A DNA stretch of 64,000 bases from Pelagibacterales bacterium MED-G40 (GCA_002457515.1 NTJN01000004.1:1-64000); one strand, 5' to 3'; numbered from the stretch's first letter, positions 28,588-38,500 are shown. Made by a program: numbers and translations. The notes: generated by a model not told the origin, from the sequence alone.

Positions 28588-29130
28588 TTTATTAAATTCC
28601 TTGCTATCCAGATTTAAAACTCTTTTGGATAAATCAAAACTGAAACCTCCTCTAGCTAATATACCCATATCTTTTTTATAAAATAATTCTCTATTCATTT
28701 GGGGTCTTAATGGGCCAATTCTTCTACGTTTGCATAACTTTAATGCTGAAACAAAATCAGGTTCTATTTGATTTTCTTTTATTTTGTTAATGCTTTGTTT
28801 AATGTACTTAATGTCTACACCTTTGTTTCTCAAAGATTGATTGATTTTATTTAATGAATAACCTCGCCTTAAAAAGATTCTTGCTTTGGAATCTGAATAA
28901 AGTTCCTCATTTATAAATTTATTTTTTTCAAGATTTATTATGATTTCATCAATAATTGAGGATACTTCTTTTTTTGATTTTGAACCTTTAATTTTTGTGA
29001 GGTATTTTTTTAAAAGATATACTTTTAATTGTTGTTTAGAAGGACTGTATTTTTCTAAATATGAATAAGCTAAATCTTTTAAATTGGTTGTGAGGTCTTC
29101 AAAATCACTTTTATTTGATGTGGGATTCAT
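28570..29130 (-). CDS. recX: RecX family regulatory protein
   Basis: RGYSLNKINQSLRNKGVD...; RecX-like repeats with YLLKKYL and RRGYS motifs. Confidence 0.75.
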   Translation of the reverse strand: MNPTSNKSDFEDLTTNLKDLAYSYLEKYSPSKQQLKVYLLKKYLTKIKGSKSKKEVSSIIDEIIINLEKNKFINEELYSDSKARIFLRRGYSLNKINQSLRNKGVDIKYIKQSINKIKENQIEPDFVSALKLCKRRRIGPLRPQMNRELFYKKDMGILARGGFSFDLSKRVLNLDSKEFNKLLKIV

Positions 29131-29156
29131 GAAATTAATATACTATATTATTTTGT

Positions 29157-29627
29157 ATGATAAATAACCTTGAAACATACCTTACGTTGGAAAATATTTA
29201 TCTGTTGGCAAACTGGGGGGTAATCCCTTTTTGGTTAATGTTATTAACTATACCTAACCAGCCAATAACGAAATTTTTAGTTAACTCAGTAATTGCTCCA
29301 TTAATACTTGCGTCAGCTTATGTTTATTTGGCTTATAAATTATATTTAGATGGAGAAGTGTTTGAGGTTTTCCAGCTATACTTTGGTTTGGATAATCTTT
29401 ATTCAATATATTCAAATGATACTTTTTTACTAATATTTTGGTTACATTTTCTCTCAATTAATTTGTTCATTGGATCCTGGATGTCTAGAGATGCTCAAAA
29501 ATATATGGTGCCAAAAATTTTAACTATGGTATCGCTAATATTAATTTATTTTAGTGGACCCGTTGGTTTAGTTTTCTATTGGATTATAAGAATTTTTTTC
29601 GCTAGAAAAATTAGTTTCTATGAGTAA
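29157..29627 (+). CDS. ABA4-like (DUF4281) membrane protein
   Basis: NWGVIPFWLMLLTIPNQ; FIGSWMSRDAQKYMVPKI; GPVGLVFYWIIR. Confidence 0.75.
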   Translation: MINNLETYLTLENIYLLANWGVIPFWLMLLTIPNQPITKFLVNSVIAPLILASAYVYLAYKLYLDGEVFEVFQLYFGLDNLYSIYSNDTFLLIFWLHFLSINLFIGSWMSRDAQKYMVPKILTMVSLILIYFSGPVGLVFYWIIRIFFARKISFYE

Positions 29628-30207
29628 AACTTTTGAATTCTATTTTGATTTTGTAAGCCCATATTCTTTCATTGCTCATAAAGAAATAAGAAAGTTAGAA
29701 AAAAAAAATTTAATTAAAGTTAGATACAAGCCTGTTTTATTAGGAGGTTTGCATAATTTACACGGAATTAAGGCGCCAGCTTTTATTCCATCAAAGGCAA
29801 AGTTTATGATTAAAGATTGTAAGTTAATAACTGAAAAAAAAAGGATAAGTTTCAAATTTAATTCTTACTTTCCGATTAAAACATTAAATTTAATGAGAGG
29901 TTCACTAGTTGCAGAAGAGGACAACTTTCAAAATTATTATATAGATAAAATTTTCGACTCTGTTTGGAAAGATGGTCTTAATATGAATGATCAATCGATA
30001 ATAGATAAAATTTTAAAAAATATTAATGTAAATCCAAAGACTTTCTTTTTAAGATTAAATAGCGAGAGTATTAAAAATCTTTTAAAGAAAAAAACTAGTG
30101 AAGCTTTTGATAAAGGAATATTTGGAGCACCCACTTTTTTTGTAAATAATAAAATATTTTGGGGTCAGGATAGACTTGACTATGCTTTAACTGAGTCAAA
30201 AAAATAA
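29620..30207 (+). CDS. 2-hydroxychromene-2-carboxylate isomerase / DsbA-like family protein
   Basis: FEFYFDFVSPYSFIAHKEI; KGIFGAPTFFVNNKIFWGQDRLDY. Confidence 0.88.
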   Translation: MSKTFEFYFDFVSPYSFIAHKEIRKLEKKNLIKVRYKPVLLGGLHNLHGIKAPAFIPSKAKFMIKDCKLITEKKRISFKFNSYFPIKTLNLMRGSLVAEEDNFQNYYIDKIFDSVWKDGLNMNDQSIIDKILKNINVNPKTFFLRLNSESIKNLLKKKTSEAFDKGIFGAPTFFVNNKIFWGQDRLDYALTESKK

Positions 30208-30208
30208 T

Positions 30209-30607
30209 TCATTTTTTTTCTTTTTTTATAATTTCAAAGCCTGTTTTTTTTAGAGCATCAAAACCACCGTCTACATGGGCAACGTTAACAAAACCCATAT
30301 CAACAAGAGTCTTTGTGGCTAATGATGAACGAAAACCAAGGGCACAATAAAGGATCATCTTTTTTTTATCATCAATTTTACCTTTCTTGTAATACGAGCT
30401 TTCTGGGTCTAGCCAAAATTCTAACATGCCTCTAGGAATATGAATTGAATTTTTTATGGTTCCTTCTTTCCAAATCTCTCTTATATCTCTTATATCAATT
30501 AAAACACATTCATTGTTTTCATTAAGCTTTTTAATGTCTTGAGCGCTTAGTGTTTTAATGTGTTTTTTTGCCTCTGCAACTAGCTCTTGTGAGGATTTTA
30601 TTTTCAT
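30209..30607 (-). CDS. Rhodanese-like domain protein
   Basis: VLIDIRDIREIWKEGTIKNSIHIPRG; ILYCALGFRSSLA active-site loop. Confidence 0.9.
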   Translation of the reverse strand: MKIKSSQELVAEAKKHIKTLSAQDIKKLNENNECVLIDIRDIREIWKEGTIKNSIHIPRGMLEFWLDPESSYYKKGKIDDKKKMILYCALGFRSSLATKTLVDMGFVNVAHVDGGFDALKKTGFEIIKKEKK

Positions 30608-30649
30608 AATGTTAATAGTTGTATACTATAGCTTAAGTAATTTAAAGAT

Positions 30650-31678
30650 ATGAAAAAAAACAAACCAAATAAAGAAAGTTTTTTTAAAAAAATTTTCATC
30701 AAAATTTGTCGTCTTTTAGGATATGAAATTATAAATCAAAGTAGTGTTTTTATACCTACATCAAATAAATATCTTAATGAAAATTTAAGCGTACAGGGAG
30801 AAAAATTAATAACTGTGCCTATGGGAGAAATTAAAGTTACAAGGCCGGTTCAAACTCTTGATATCATTATTAAATCCTGCACTTCGGTAAACTTGGTGTC
30901 TCAAAATAAAAAAAGATTATTTGATTATGAAAAATCTGAATATACTCTTAGAACAATAAACTCAATTATTAGAAGTATAAAATATTCTCAAAAATTTACT
31001 AAAAATATTAACTATAAAATTTATGTTATTGACTCTGGTTCTAGTGAAAAAGACATAGTTACTATTAAAAACATGCTCAAAAATTCTTTAATAAAAAATA
31101 AGATAATTAGTTTAAACTTAGATGAATTTACTGACAGAATTAAAGTTATTAATAAAAATAACGAGGTCTTCGAGAATAATATGAAATCAACTATGGCAAG
31201 TATTTTACAATCCTTTCATTTTGCTAAAGAAAATTGTGAAGATATTATTTACTTTGTTGAAGATGATTATGTTCATAAAGAGGAAAGTTTGTTTGAGATG
31301 ATTCTTGCATATGAAAAATTATCCACATTATTGGAGAAAGAAATTTTCTTATGTCCTGTAGATTATCCTTATTTATACAAATCAGACAACCCTACTAAGG
31401 TCTATTTAGGCCACAAAAATCATTGGCGGACAGTAGAGGAATCTTTATTGACATTTTTAACTAGTAAACAGATGCTCGAAAAACATTGGGATAAGCTTAT
31501 AGAAATGGCGACAATTGAGAGTTTTCCATATGAAACAGCATTACACAAAATTTATAAGATGGAAAAATGTTTTTCTCCCATTCCATCTTTAGCAATGCAT
31601 TGTACTAATATTAATTCCACCTTTGGTCTATCTCCAAACATTAACTGGAAAAAGTTGTGGGAAGATAATCAGCTTTAA
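30650..31678 (+). CDS. Glycosyltransferase-like protein of unknown function
   Basis: GT-A-like core: IYVIDSGSSEKD ... IIYFVEDDYVHKEESLFEMI. Confidence 0.55.
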   Translation: MKKNKPNKESFFKKIFIKICRLLGYEIINQSSVFIPTSNKYLNENLSVQGEKLITVPMGEIKVTRPVQTLDIIIKSCTSVNLVSQNKKRLFDYEKSEYTLRTINSIIRSIKYSQKFTKNINYKIYVIDSGSSEKDIVTIKNMLKNSLIKNKIISLNLDEFTDRIKVINKNNEVFENNMKSTMASILQSFHFAKENCEDIIYFVEDDYVHKEESLFEMILAYEKLSTLLEKEIFLCPVDYPYLYKSDNPTKVYLGHKNHWRTVEESLLTFLTSKQMLEKHWDKLIEMATIESFPYETALHKIYKMEKCFSPIPSLAMHCTNINSTFGLSPNINWKKLWEDNQL

Positions 31679-31686
31679 ATAAAGAA

Positions 31687-31706
31687 GGCCCGATTTTACT
31701 CGGACC
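31687..31706 (-). terminator. Probable rho-independent terminator of amt
   Basis: Minus strand GGTCCGA-gtaaaa-TCGGGCC followed by TTCTTTATTT, downstream of amt. Confidence 0.7.
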
Positions 31707-31746
31707 CTCTTATACCTCTATAAACAAGGGAAGGTATTTTATAATT

Positions 31747-33039
31747 TTAGTCTCTTATACCGTAAGCAACTACGCCAACTTCAGATTTATCAGTACCAAG
31801 TCTTTCGGCTTCTTTACTGATTCTAATTCCGATAGTTGCTTTCATTATTGACCACACTATGTATGATACTACGAAAACAAAAAGTACTATTGAAATTGTT
31901 CCGAGCAATTGTGAACCAAAACTCACGTCAGAGTTTGTAAATGGAACTGCTAATGTACCCCATACTCCGGCAACCAAGTGTGCAGGAATAGCTCCAACAA
32001 CATCATCAATTTTTAATTTATATAATAATTTTGTTGAGTAATACATTAATACTCCAGCAATAGCTCCAATAACAATTGCGGCAAGCGGACTAGGTGTTAA
32101 AGGCTCAGCTGTTATACCAACTAAACCAGCTATCGCTCCGTTAAGCATCATAACCACGTCTGTTTTACCAGCAGAAAGTCTTGATACTAGAGCAGCAGCC
32201 ATAACTCCACCGGCAGCAGCTAAGTTTGTGTTAATGTAAATTGTTGCAACAGCACTCACGTCTTCAAGAGTACCAGCAGCTAATTGCGAACCTCCGTTGA
32301 ATCCAAACCAACCTAACCAAAGTATAAATACTCCCAATGTTGCTAATGGAATTGAAGAAGCTGCAAAAGGTGCCATAGCTTTCACGCCACCTCCTGAAGT
32401 AAATCTTCCTGTTCTAGCACCAAGCACTATTGCGCCTGCAAGAGCAGCAGCTCCCCCAGCGGCATGTACTAATGTTGAACCTGCAAAATCAGAGAAACCA
32501 GCAGCTGATAACCAACCACCGCCCCATTGCCATCCCATTTCAATTGGATAAATAAATCCAGTTAAAATAGCCGCAAATAAGAAGAATGGCCAAATTTTAA
32601 TTCTTTCGGCCAGTGTCCCTGATACGATTGACATTGTTGTTGCACAGAAAACCATTTGGAAAAACCAATCTGATCCAGCCGAATATCCATCCTCTAAAGA
32701 TGAAGCATCGCTCCAAGCGGAGAAAGATCCTATCCATCCGCCTTCTGGTATACCGTAAGCTAAATTATAACCCACCAACCAGAACATTATTCCGGCAATC
32801 GAGTACAAACCTATATTTTTTGCGCAGATAGCCGAAACACTTTTAGATGTTACCAGCCCAGATTCTAGCATAGCAAAACCTGCCGCCATCCACATCACTA
32901 GAAAACCTGACATTAAAAATAGGATTGTATTAAAAATGTATTGAACCTCTGCAGATACCGTGGTTTCGGCATAACCTAAACCTGCAAATGCAAAATAAAT
33001 TGCACTTCCTGCAAAGAAATAACCTAAATATTTTTTCAT
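31747..33039 (-). CDS. amt: Ammonium transporter
   Basis: AAGFAMLESGLV; STLVHAAGGAAALAGAIVLG; GWFGFNGGS. Confidence 0.96.
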   Translation of the reverse strand: MKKYLGYFFAGSAIYFAFAGLGYAETTVSAEVQYIFNTILFLMSGFLVMWMAAGFAMLESGLVTSKSVSAICAKNIGLYSIAGIMFWLVGYNLAYGIPEGGWIGSFSAWSDASSLEDGYSAGSDWFFQMVFCATTMSIVSGTLAERIKIWPFFLFAAILTGFIYPIEMGWQWGGGWLSAAGFSDFAGSTLVHAAGGAAALAGAIVLGARTGRFTSGGGVKAMAPFAASSIPLATLGVFILWLGWFGFNGGSQLAAGTLEDVSAVATIYINTNLAAAGGVMAAALVSRLSAGKTDVVMMLNGAIAGLVGITAEPLTPSPLAAIVIGAIAGVLMYYSTKLLYKLKIDDVVGAIPAHLVAGVWGTLAVPFTNSDVSFGSQLLGTISIVLFVFVVSYIVWSIMKATIGIRISKEAERLGTDKSEVGVVAYGIRD

Positions 33040-33130
33040 TTTAACTCCTTTGTTAAGGACAGTTAATCTATTTTAAATTTTTAAAGAATTGATAAGTGTA
33101 GATTTTAGTTATGCAGTTTTTGCAAGACGT

Positions 33131-33167
33131 TTAACAGCTCTTATTCTTTAGAAAATAAGAGCTGTTA
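33131..33167. terminator. Long perfect hairpin between amt and the HU gene
   Basis: TTAACAGCTCTTATT ... AATAAGAGCTGTTAA, 15-bp perfect inverted repeat 3' of the HU-family gene. Confidence 0.6.
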
Positions 33168-33174
33168 AATAACG

Positions 33175-33450
33175 TTATTTATTAAACATTTCTTTCAAGC
33201 TTTTTGCGGGTAAAAATTTGACTTTTTGAGAAGCAGCTATTTGTATTGACTCCCCAGTTCTTGGGTTTCTGCCAACTCTAGCTTTCCTTTTAGCCACTTT
33301 ATAAGTGCCGAAACCAGCTATTTTCACTGTCTCATCATTCTTCAACTCATTGAGAATAATGGTAGTAATTGAGTCAAAAGTTCGCTCTGCATCAGCTTTA
33401 CTTTGGCCTAATGTTGACGATATTTTTGCTACTAGTTGTTTTTTGTTCAT
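33175..33450 (-). CDS. HU/IHF-family DNA-binding protein
   Basis: MNKKQLVAKISSTLGQSKADAERTFDSI ... GFGTYKVAKRKARVGRNPRTGESIQIAA. Confidence 0.94.
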   Translation of the reverse strand: MNKKQLVAKISSTLGQSKADAERTFDSITTIILNELKNDETVKIAGFGTYKVAKRKARVGRNPRTGESIQIAASQKVKFLPAKSLKEMFNK

Positions 33451-33599
33451 TTATGCCCCTTTTTATTATGTTTTTAATCTCAACAAATAATGAGGAAAAT
33501 CAACAGTTTTATTAGTACTTTAAATAAATATTAACACTATATATAGTACACTTAAAAAATGCCTGTTTTTATTGACTTTTTTAACAGATTAAAAAAACC

Positions 33600-34715
33600 C
33601 TAAAATAGCCCAATATCTTTTAAATCATTAAAAGTTGTGAAAAACATTAATGAAAATAGTAAAAAAAGACCGATTCGAAAAAAATGTTCTTGAGTTTTTT
33701 GTCTTAACGGCCTGCCCAAAACTTTTTCAAAAGCATAAAACATTAAATGTCCTCCGTCTAACATTGGAATTGGAAAAAGATTAATTAGACCTAAACTTAT
33801 TGAAATATAGGCAGTTATTGTCAAAAAGGCTAATAATCCATGTTGAGCCACCTGGCCTGTTATTTTTGCAATTTTAATTGGACCCCCTAATTGTGAAGTG
33901 TCTCCCCTGCCTTGAAATAATTGTAAAATAAATTCTAAAGATGTTTTAGTTACAAACCATGTCTCCTTAGAGGCATAAAATATAGCTTTTACTGGACCGA
34001 GTTTTTCTTTGTTGAATTCATTATTAACTGGAGCAACTTTGATACCTACTACTTTTCTATTTATATCATTTCCTAAAGAATCTTTACTTTTAATAATTTT
34101 AGGCTTTATGGATAAAGAAATTTCCTGTTGATTTCTTTGAACCTTAAAAAGTATTTTATCAGATACAGAAGCATTAATATATGTGGAAACATCTAAAATA
34201 CTGTTCACCTTGTTGTTCGCAATTTCAAGTATAATATCATTTTTTTTTAATCCATTAATAAAAGCTGGTGAATCTTTTTGAACTTCTTGTATTTGAGCTG
34301 GAGTAAAATCTTTTCCAACAAAAATATAAATACAAGCAAATATAAGTATTGCTAGTACAAAATTTGCAAATGGTCCTGCAGCAACAACTAATGATCTTTG
34401 ATATAATGGTTTAGTGACAAAAAGTTTTTGTCTATCGATTTTATTATATTTCTTTAATAACTCCTCTTGTTCAGATTGACTAAAAACATTTCTATCTCCA
34501 AAAAATTTGACATAACCTCCTAAAGGTATAGCGCAAAACTTCCATCTCGTACCTGATTTATCATTAAAACCAAATAGCTCTTTTCCAAAACCAATTGAGA
34601 AATCAGTCACACCTACTCCATATTTTTTTGCAAAATAATAATGTCCATACTCATGAACAAAAACAACTAAAGTTATTAATACTAAAAATGGTACCAGATA
34701 ATTTAGAATTGCCAT
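33600..34715 (-). CDS. rseP: Site-2 protease family RIP metalloprotease
   Basis: VFVHEYGHYYFAKKYGV (HExxH), PDZ region, LINLFPIPMLDGGHLMFYAFE. Confidence 0.93.
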   Translation of the reverse strand: MAILNYLVPFLVLITLVVFVHEYGHYYFAKKYGVGVTDFSIGFGKELFGFNDKSGTRWKFCAIPLGGYVKFFGDRNVFSQSEQEELLKKYNKIDRQKLFVTKPLYQRSLVVAAGPFANFVLAILIFACIYIFVGKDFTPAQIQEVQKDSPAFINGLKKNDIILEIANNKVNSILDVSTYINASVSDKILFKVQRNQQEISLSIKPKIIKSKDSLGNDINRKVVGIKVAPVNNEFNKEKLGPVKAIFYASKETWFVTKTSLEFILQLFQGRGDTSQLGGPIKIAKITGQVAQHGLLAFLTITAYISISLGLINLFPIPMLDGGHLMFYAFEKVLGRPLRQKTQEHFFRIGLFLLFSLMFFTTFNDLKDIGLF

Positions 34716-35593
34716 TCACTCACCTTGCTAAAAAGAAAATTTCTGAACGCAGTAACTCTTGCTACATTCTTGAGTGACTCTGGAAATACAAAATGCGTCT
34801 CTGTATTAGGGCCTTCATGATTTGGAAGTATTTTTGTTATATTTGGAACGTTATGAGCTATGTAATCAGGCAATGCAGCCAAACCTACGCCGCTTTGTAC
34901 GGCTAATAGTAAGCCATAAACGCTATTTACTCTCATAACTGGTTTCCTTTTTTTATTGTCTTTCACACCAAGTTTCAATGCCCAATCAGGGTTAAAGACT
35001 GGAGATGGTGCACCTCTGCCATAAGTAATAAAATTATGTTTATTTAAATCTTGAACATTTTTTGGATAACCCTGTTTCTCTAAATAATTATTAGAGCCAT
35101 AGATATGATAATGAAAATCTACAAATTTTTTTTGGATATAGTTTAATTGTTTTGGTCTTCTCATCCAAATTCCTATATCCGCCTGCCTAGTACTTAAATC
35201 TAGCTCTCTATCATCAAAAATTAATTCAACTTCTATACCTGGGTATAATGACATGAATTCCTGAATTCTAGGAGTTAACCAAGTGGTACCAAAACTTACA
35301 ACTGTAGTGACGGTAAGTTTTCCGGTAATTTTGTCTTTTTCATTACTTAAAGTTGCTTCAACATCTTTAAGTTTGGAGATTATATCATGAGCAGTTTTGA
35401 ATAGATATTTACCATTATCGGTTAAAGCTAAACCTCTGGCATGTCTCTCAAAAAGTTTAATTTTTAACTCGTTTTCCAATGATTGAATTTGTCTACTTAT
35501 TGCTGACTGACTTAAGTTTAAAATAGTCGACGCCTTAGTAAAACTACTAGCTTCTGCAACGGTATGAAAAATTTTTAATTTATCCCAATCCAT
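34703..35593 (-). CDS. LysR-family transcriptional regulator
   Basis: DWDKLKIFHTVAEASSFTKASTILNLSQSAISRQIQSLENELKIKLFERHARGLALTDNG. Confidence 0.93.
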   Translation of the reverse strand: MDWDKLKIFHTVAEASSFTKASTILNLSQSAISRQIQSLENELKIKLFERHARGLALTDNGKYLFKTAHDIISKLKDVEATLSNEKDKITGKLTVTTVVSFGTTWLTPRIQEFMSLYPGIEVELIFDDRELDLSTRQADIGIWMRRPKQLNYIQKKFVDFHYHIYGSNNYLEKQGYPKNVQDLNKHNFITYGRGAPSPVFNPDWALKLGVKDNKKRKPVMRVNSVYGLLLAVQSGVGLAALPDYIAHNVPNITKILPNHEGPNTETHFVFPESLKNVARVTAFRNFLFSKVSEWQF

Positions 35594-35612
35594 ATTGAAA
35601 ATTAATTATAGT

Positions 35613-36614
35613 TTATTTATTTGGATTTACTATAGCTCTTCCAAAAAACTCACCTTTTAAAAGCTTTGGATAAGTCTCTAGAAGTTCAGTAAATGAAAGC
35701 TCTTTAGTAAAAGATTGAACTTTAGTAAAATCAATTAATTTTGCAGCCTCTCCCCAAACAAATTCTCTTCTTTTAATTGAAGATCCTGAAGAGTCGATTC
35801 CCCAAAGTTTTACACCTCTTATTATAAAAGGCATCACGTTTGTATTAATCTTTATTCCACCAGCGTTACCGCATGCTGCAATAATTCCTCCGGGTTTAGT
35901 TTGAGCAAATATTTTTGTTAATGCAGCTCCTCCAACGGTATCTACTACTCCATCCCATATTCCTTTTTCAAGCAACTTGCTTTCCCCTTCAAATTCTTTT
36001 CTGTCTAGAATATTTTTTGCACCCAAATTTTTGAGATAATCGTTTTTATCTTTTTTTCCTGTAACGGCATGAACATCATAACCCATTTTTGACAATATCA
36101 TTACAGCTATACTTCCCACACCTCCTGTTGCTCCGGTAACTAAAACATCTTTAACTTTCTCTCCTAATAATAATTCTTCTTTTGCTTTAACTGCAAACGA
36201 ACAAAGAAGGGCTGTGAAACCAGCCGTACCAAGCATCATTGATTTATGCATATCTAAATCTTTTGGAATTTTAATTAAAAAATTTGAGTCTACTTTTGCA
36301 TATTGAGAAAAACCACCGAAGTAAGCTTCTCCTACTCTAAAACCAGTTAAAATAACTTTATCATCCTTTTTAAATTTGGCATCTTCACTCCCAACAACTG
36401 TTCCTGAAAAATCTATCCCTGGAACAAATGGAAATTTTCTAACTATTCTCCCTCCATCTTTTAGTATAAGTGCATCTTTATAATTAAGACTAGAATAATC
36501 GATCTTTACTAAAACATTTCCCTCTTTTAAATAGGATTGATCTATTTCTTTAATTTCTCGAGTAAATTTATTGTTTTGATTGTCTATAACTATTGCTTTA
36601 AATTTTTCTGACAT
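35613..36614 (-). CDS. acuI: Acrylyl-CoA reductase family (YhdH/AcuI-type MDR)
   Basis: YSSLNYKDALILKDGGRIVRKFPFVPGIDFSGTV; VLVTGATGGVGSIAVMILSKMGYDV. Confidence 0.82.
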   Translation of the reverse strand: MSEKFKAIVIDNQNNKFTREIKEIDQSYLKEGNVLVKIDYSSLNYKDALILKDGGRIVRKFPFVPGIDFSGTVVGSEDAKFKKDDKVILTGFRVGEAYFGGFSQYAKVDSNFLIKIPKDLDMHKSMMLGTAGFTALLCSFAVKAKEELLLGEKVKDVLVTGATGGVGSIAVMILSKMGYDVHAVTGKKDKNDYLKNLGAKNILDRKEFEGESKLLEKGIWDGVVDTVGGAALTKIFAQTKPGGIIAACGNAGGIKINTNVMPFIIRGVKLWGIDSSGSSIKRREFVWGEAAKLIDFTKVQSFTKELSFTELLETYPKLLKGEFFGRAIVNPNK

Positions 36615-36628
36615 CCAAATATTAATTG

Positions 36629-37246
36629 TTACTTAGCGATGTATCTCAAATATCTATTTTGATAACTTAGATCTTCTTTAAAAGTTCCTAAAAAGTAATT
36701 AGTAACTGTAGTAGATTTTTCTTTTTTTACCCCTCTCATTGTCATGCACTGATGTGCTGCATCAATAGTTACCGCTACTCCTCTGGCACTAAGAGAGTCC
36801 ATTAATGTTTTCGCGATTTGCATAGTCAATCTCTCTTGTGTTTGAAGTCTCTTAGAAAAGATTTCTACTGTTCTAGCTAATTTACTTAGTCCTACAACTT
36901 TGTCTTTGGGAAGATAGGCGATATGTACTAAACCAATTATTGGAGCCATATGGTGTTCGCAATGACTTTGAAATGTAATATTCTTCTCAACAACCATATC
37001 ATCGTAACCTTCCACTTCACCAAATGTTTTCTTCAATTCTTGAGAGGGATCTTGTTTATAGCCTTGAAAATATTCTTTAAAAGCTTTTACTATTCTTTTT
37101 GGTGTTTCAACTAAACCCTCTCTATAAGGATTTTCTCCTATCCATGTTAAAATGGTTCTAAAAGCTTCCTCGGCCTCTTTATCAGTAACCTCTTTTTTTA
37201 CAGGGTTTTTATCCGTATCTTTTACTAATTTCATAATTCTGGACAT
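36629..37246 (-). CDS. folE: GTP cyclohydrolase I
   Basis: SHCEHHMAPIIGLVHIAYLPKDKVVGLSKLAR; HQCMTMRGVKK. Confidence 0.97.
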   Translation of the reverse strand: MSRIMKLVKDTDKNPVKKEVTDKEAEEAFRTILTWIGENPYREGLVETPKRIVKAFKEYFQGYKQDPSQELKKTFGEVEGYDDMVVEKNITFQSHCEHHMAPIIGLVHIAYLPKDKVVGLSKLARTVEIFSKRLQTQERLTMQIAKTLMDSLSARGVAVTIDAAHQCMTMRGVKKEKSTTVTNYFLGTFKEDLSYQNRYLRYIAK

Positions 37247-37268
37247 TATTATAGGACATATTTAATGA

Positions 37269-37778
37269 ATGCAAATTGCTATTTTGTCTTTTTTTCATTA
37301 TTTTACGCCCATGTTTAAAAAAAGAGAAAGTGTATTAGAAGTAGAAGAGGGGAAGTTTCTTTCACCAAAATTTAATGATGAGGGTTTAATCCCTGTTATA
37401 ACGACTGACCATAAATCTGGCGATGTGCTTATGCACGGTTATATGAACGAAGAAGCGCTCAAAAAAACTATTGAAACTAAAGAAGCATACTATTGGAGCA
37501 GATCAAGAAAAGTTTTATGGCATAAAGGAAAATCTAGTGGCTTTATTCAAAAAGTTATAGAAATCAGAATTGACGACGATCAAGACTCTGTATGGATGAA
37601 GGTTGATATAGCAGATGGAGCTAGTTGTCATGTTGGTTACAAATCTTGCTTTTATAGAGAAGTGCCTCTCGGTAAAATACAAAATCAAGAAAAAATTGAA
37701 ATGGAATTTAAAGAAAAGAAAAAAAAATTTGATCCAAAAAAAATATATAAAAACCAAACTAATCCAACAAAACTATGA
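37269..37778 (+). CDS. hisI: Phosphoribosyl-AMP cyclohydrolase
   Basis: VLMHGYMNEEALKKTIETKEAYYWSRSRKVLWHKGKSSG; SCHVGYKSCFYR. Confidence 0.95.
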   Translation: MQIAILSFFHYFTPMFKKRESVLEVEEGKFLSPKFNDEGLIPVITTDHKSGDVLMHGYMNEEALKKTIETKEAYYWSRSRKVLWHKGKSSGFIQKVIEIRIDDDQDSVWMKVDIADGASCHVGYKSCFYREVPLGKIQNQEKIEMEFKEKKKKFDPKKIYKNQTNPTKL

Positions 37779-37933
37779 CTGTGGACAAGCCTTTCATTAA
37801 AAATGAAAAAGAAACAAATAATATTTGTGAAGAATGTAAAAAATTTAATGAAAGTGTTAAATCAAACTTAATTATGCATGGTTATAAAATTTGTGATAGT
37901 TGTAAGATTTCAAAAACTATATTTCCTATTTAA
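37775..37933 (+). CDS. 52-aa putative zinc-ribbon mini-protein
   Basis: Read directly: MTVDKPFIKNEKETNNICEECKKFNESVKSNLIMHGYKICDSCKISKTIFPI*; two CxxC motifs; ATGA overlap with hisI. Confidence 0.6.
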   Translation: MTVDKPFIKNEKETNNICEECKKFNESVKSNLIMHGYKICDSCKISKTIFPI

Positions 37934-38451
37934 AAACCTCTAAATAAAAATAAAATTAAAAATAATGCAAATGCTTGTATTGCCCATGCAACAATAACAA
38001 CTCCAAGAGCTTTCCACATACTTTTATAATCTAATGCAGATTTTACTGCTACTACCATACAAGCCAGCATCCAAAAAGCTGAGCCGATAAAAGTAACTGT
38101 CATGAGAGTAGGAGTAAATCCAAAAACTCTGATGATACCAGGAGCGCTTGAAAAACCGATAGTTCTTAATAATTCACCATGATTACTTTTTGTTTGTGGA
38201 TCTGGAAAAAGTTTAACACCAACAATATAAATTATGTATGCCCAAATATACCAGCTTAACAAAGAAAGGATGGGCGCTATTAATAAATTTGATACACCTA
38301 AATGTATTGCGCCTACACCAGCCGCTAGGCTCGACAAAACTACAACTGCACCTGCTTGAATAGTTGCTTTTTTGTCTGCCTCAACTTCTTCATACAGATC
38401 AATATCAATCTTAATGGCTCTAATTATCCTGTTTAAAAATTTCGAAATCAT
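37930..38451 (-). CDS. Yip1-domain family membrane protein
   Basis: Multi-TM ORF starting MISKFLNRIIRAIKID; the 5' extension in the track overlaps the divergent HPP gene. Confidence 0.7.
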   Translation of the reverse strand: MISKFLNRIIRAIKIDIDLYEEVEADKKATIQAGAVVVLSSLAAGVGAIHLGVSNLLIAPILSLLSWYIWAYIIYIVGVKLFPDPQTKSNHGELLRTIGFSSAPGIIRVFGFTPTLMTVTFIGSAFWMLACMVVAVKSALDYKSMWKALGVVIVAWAIQAFALFLILFLFRGF

Positions 38452-38500
38452 ATTTTTTATCTTTAAAAAAGTATATAACTTAATTATAGAGAAAATAAAT

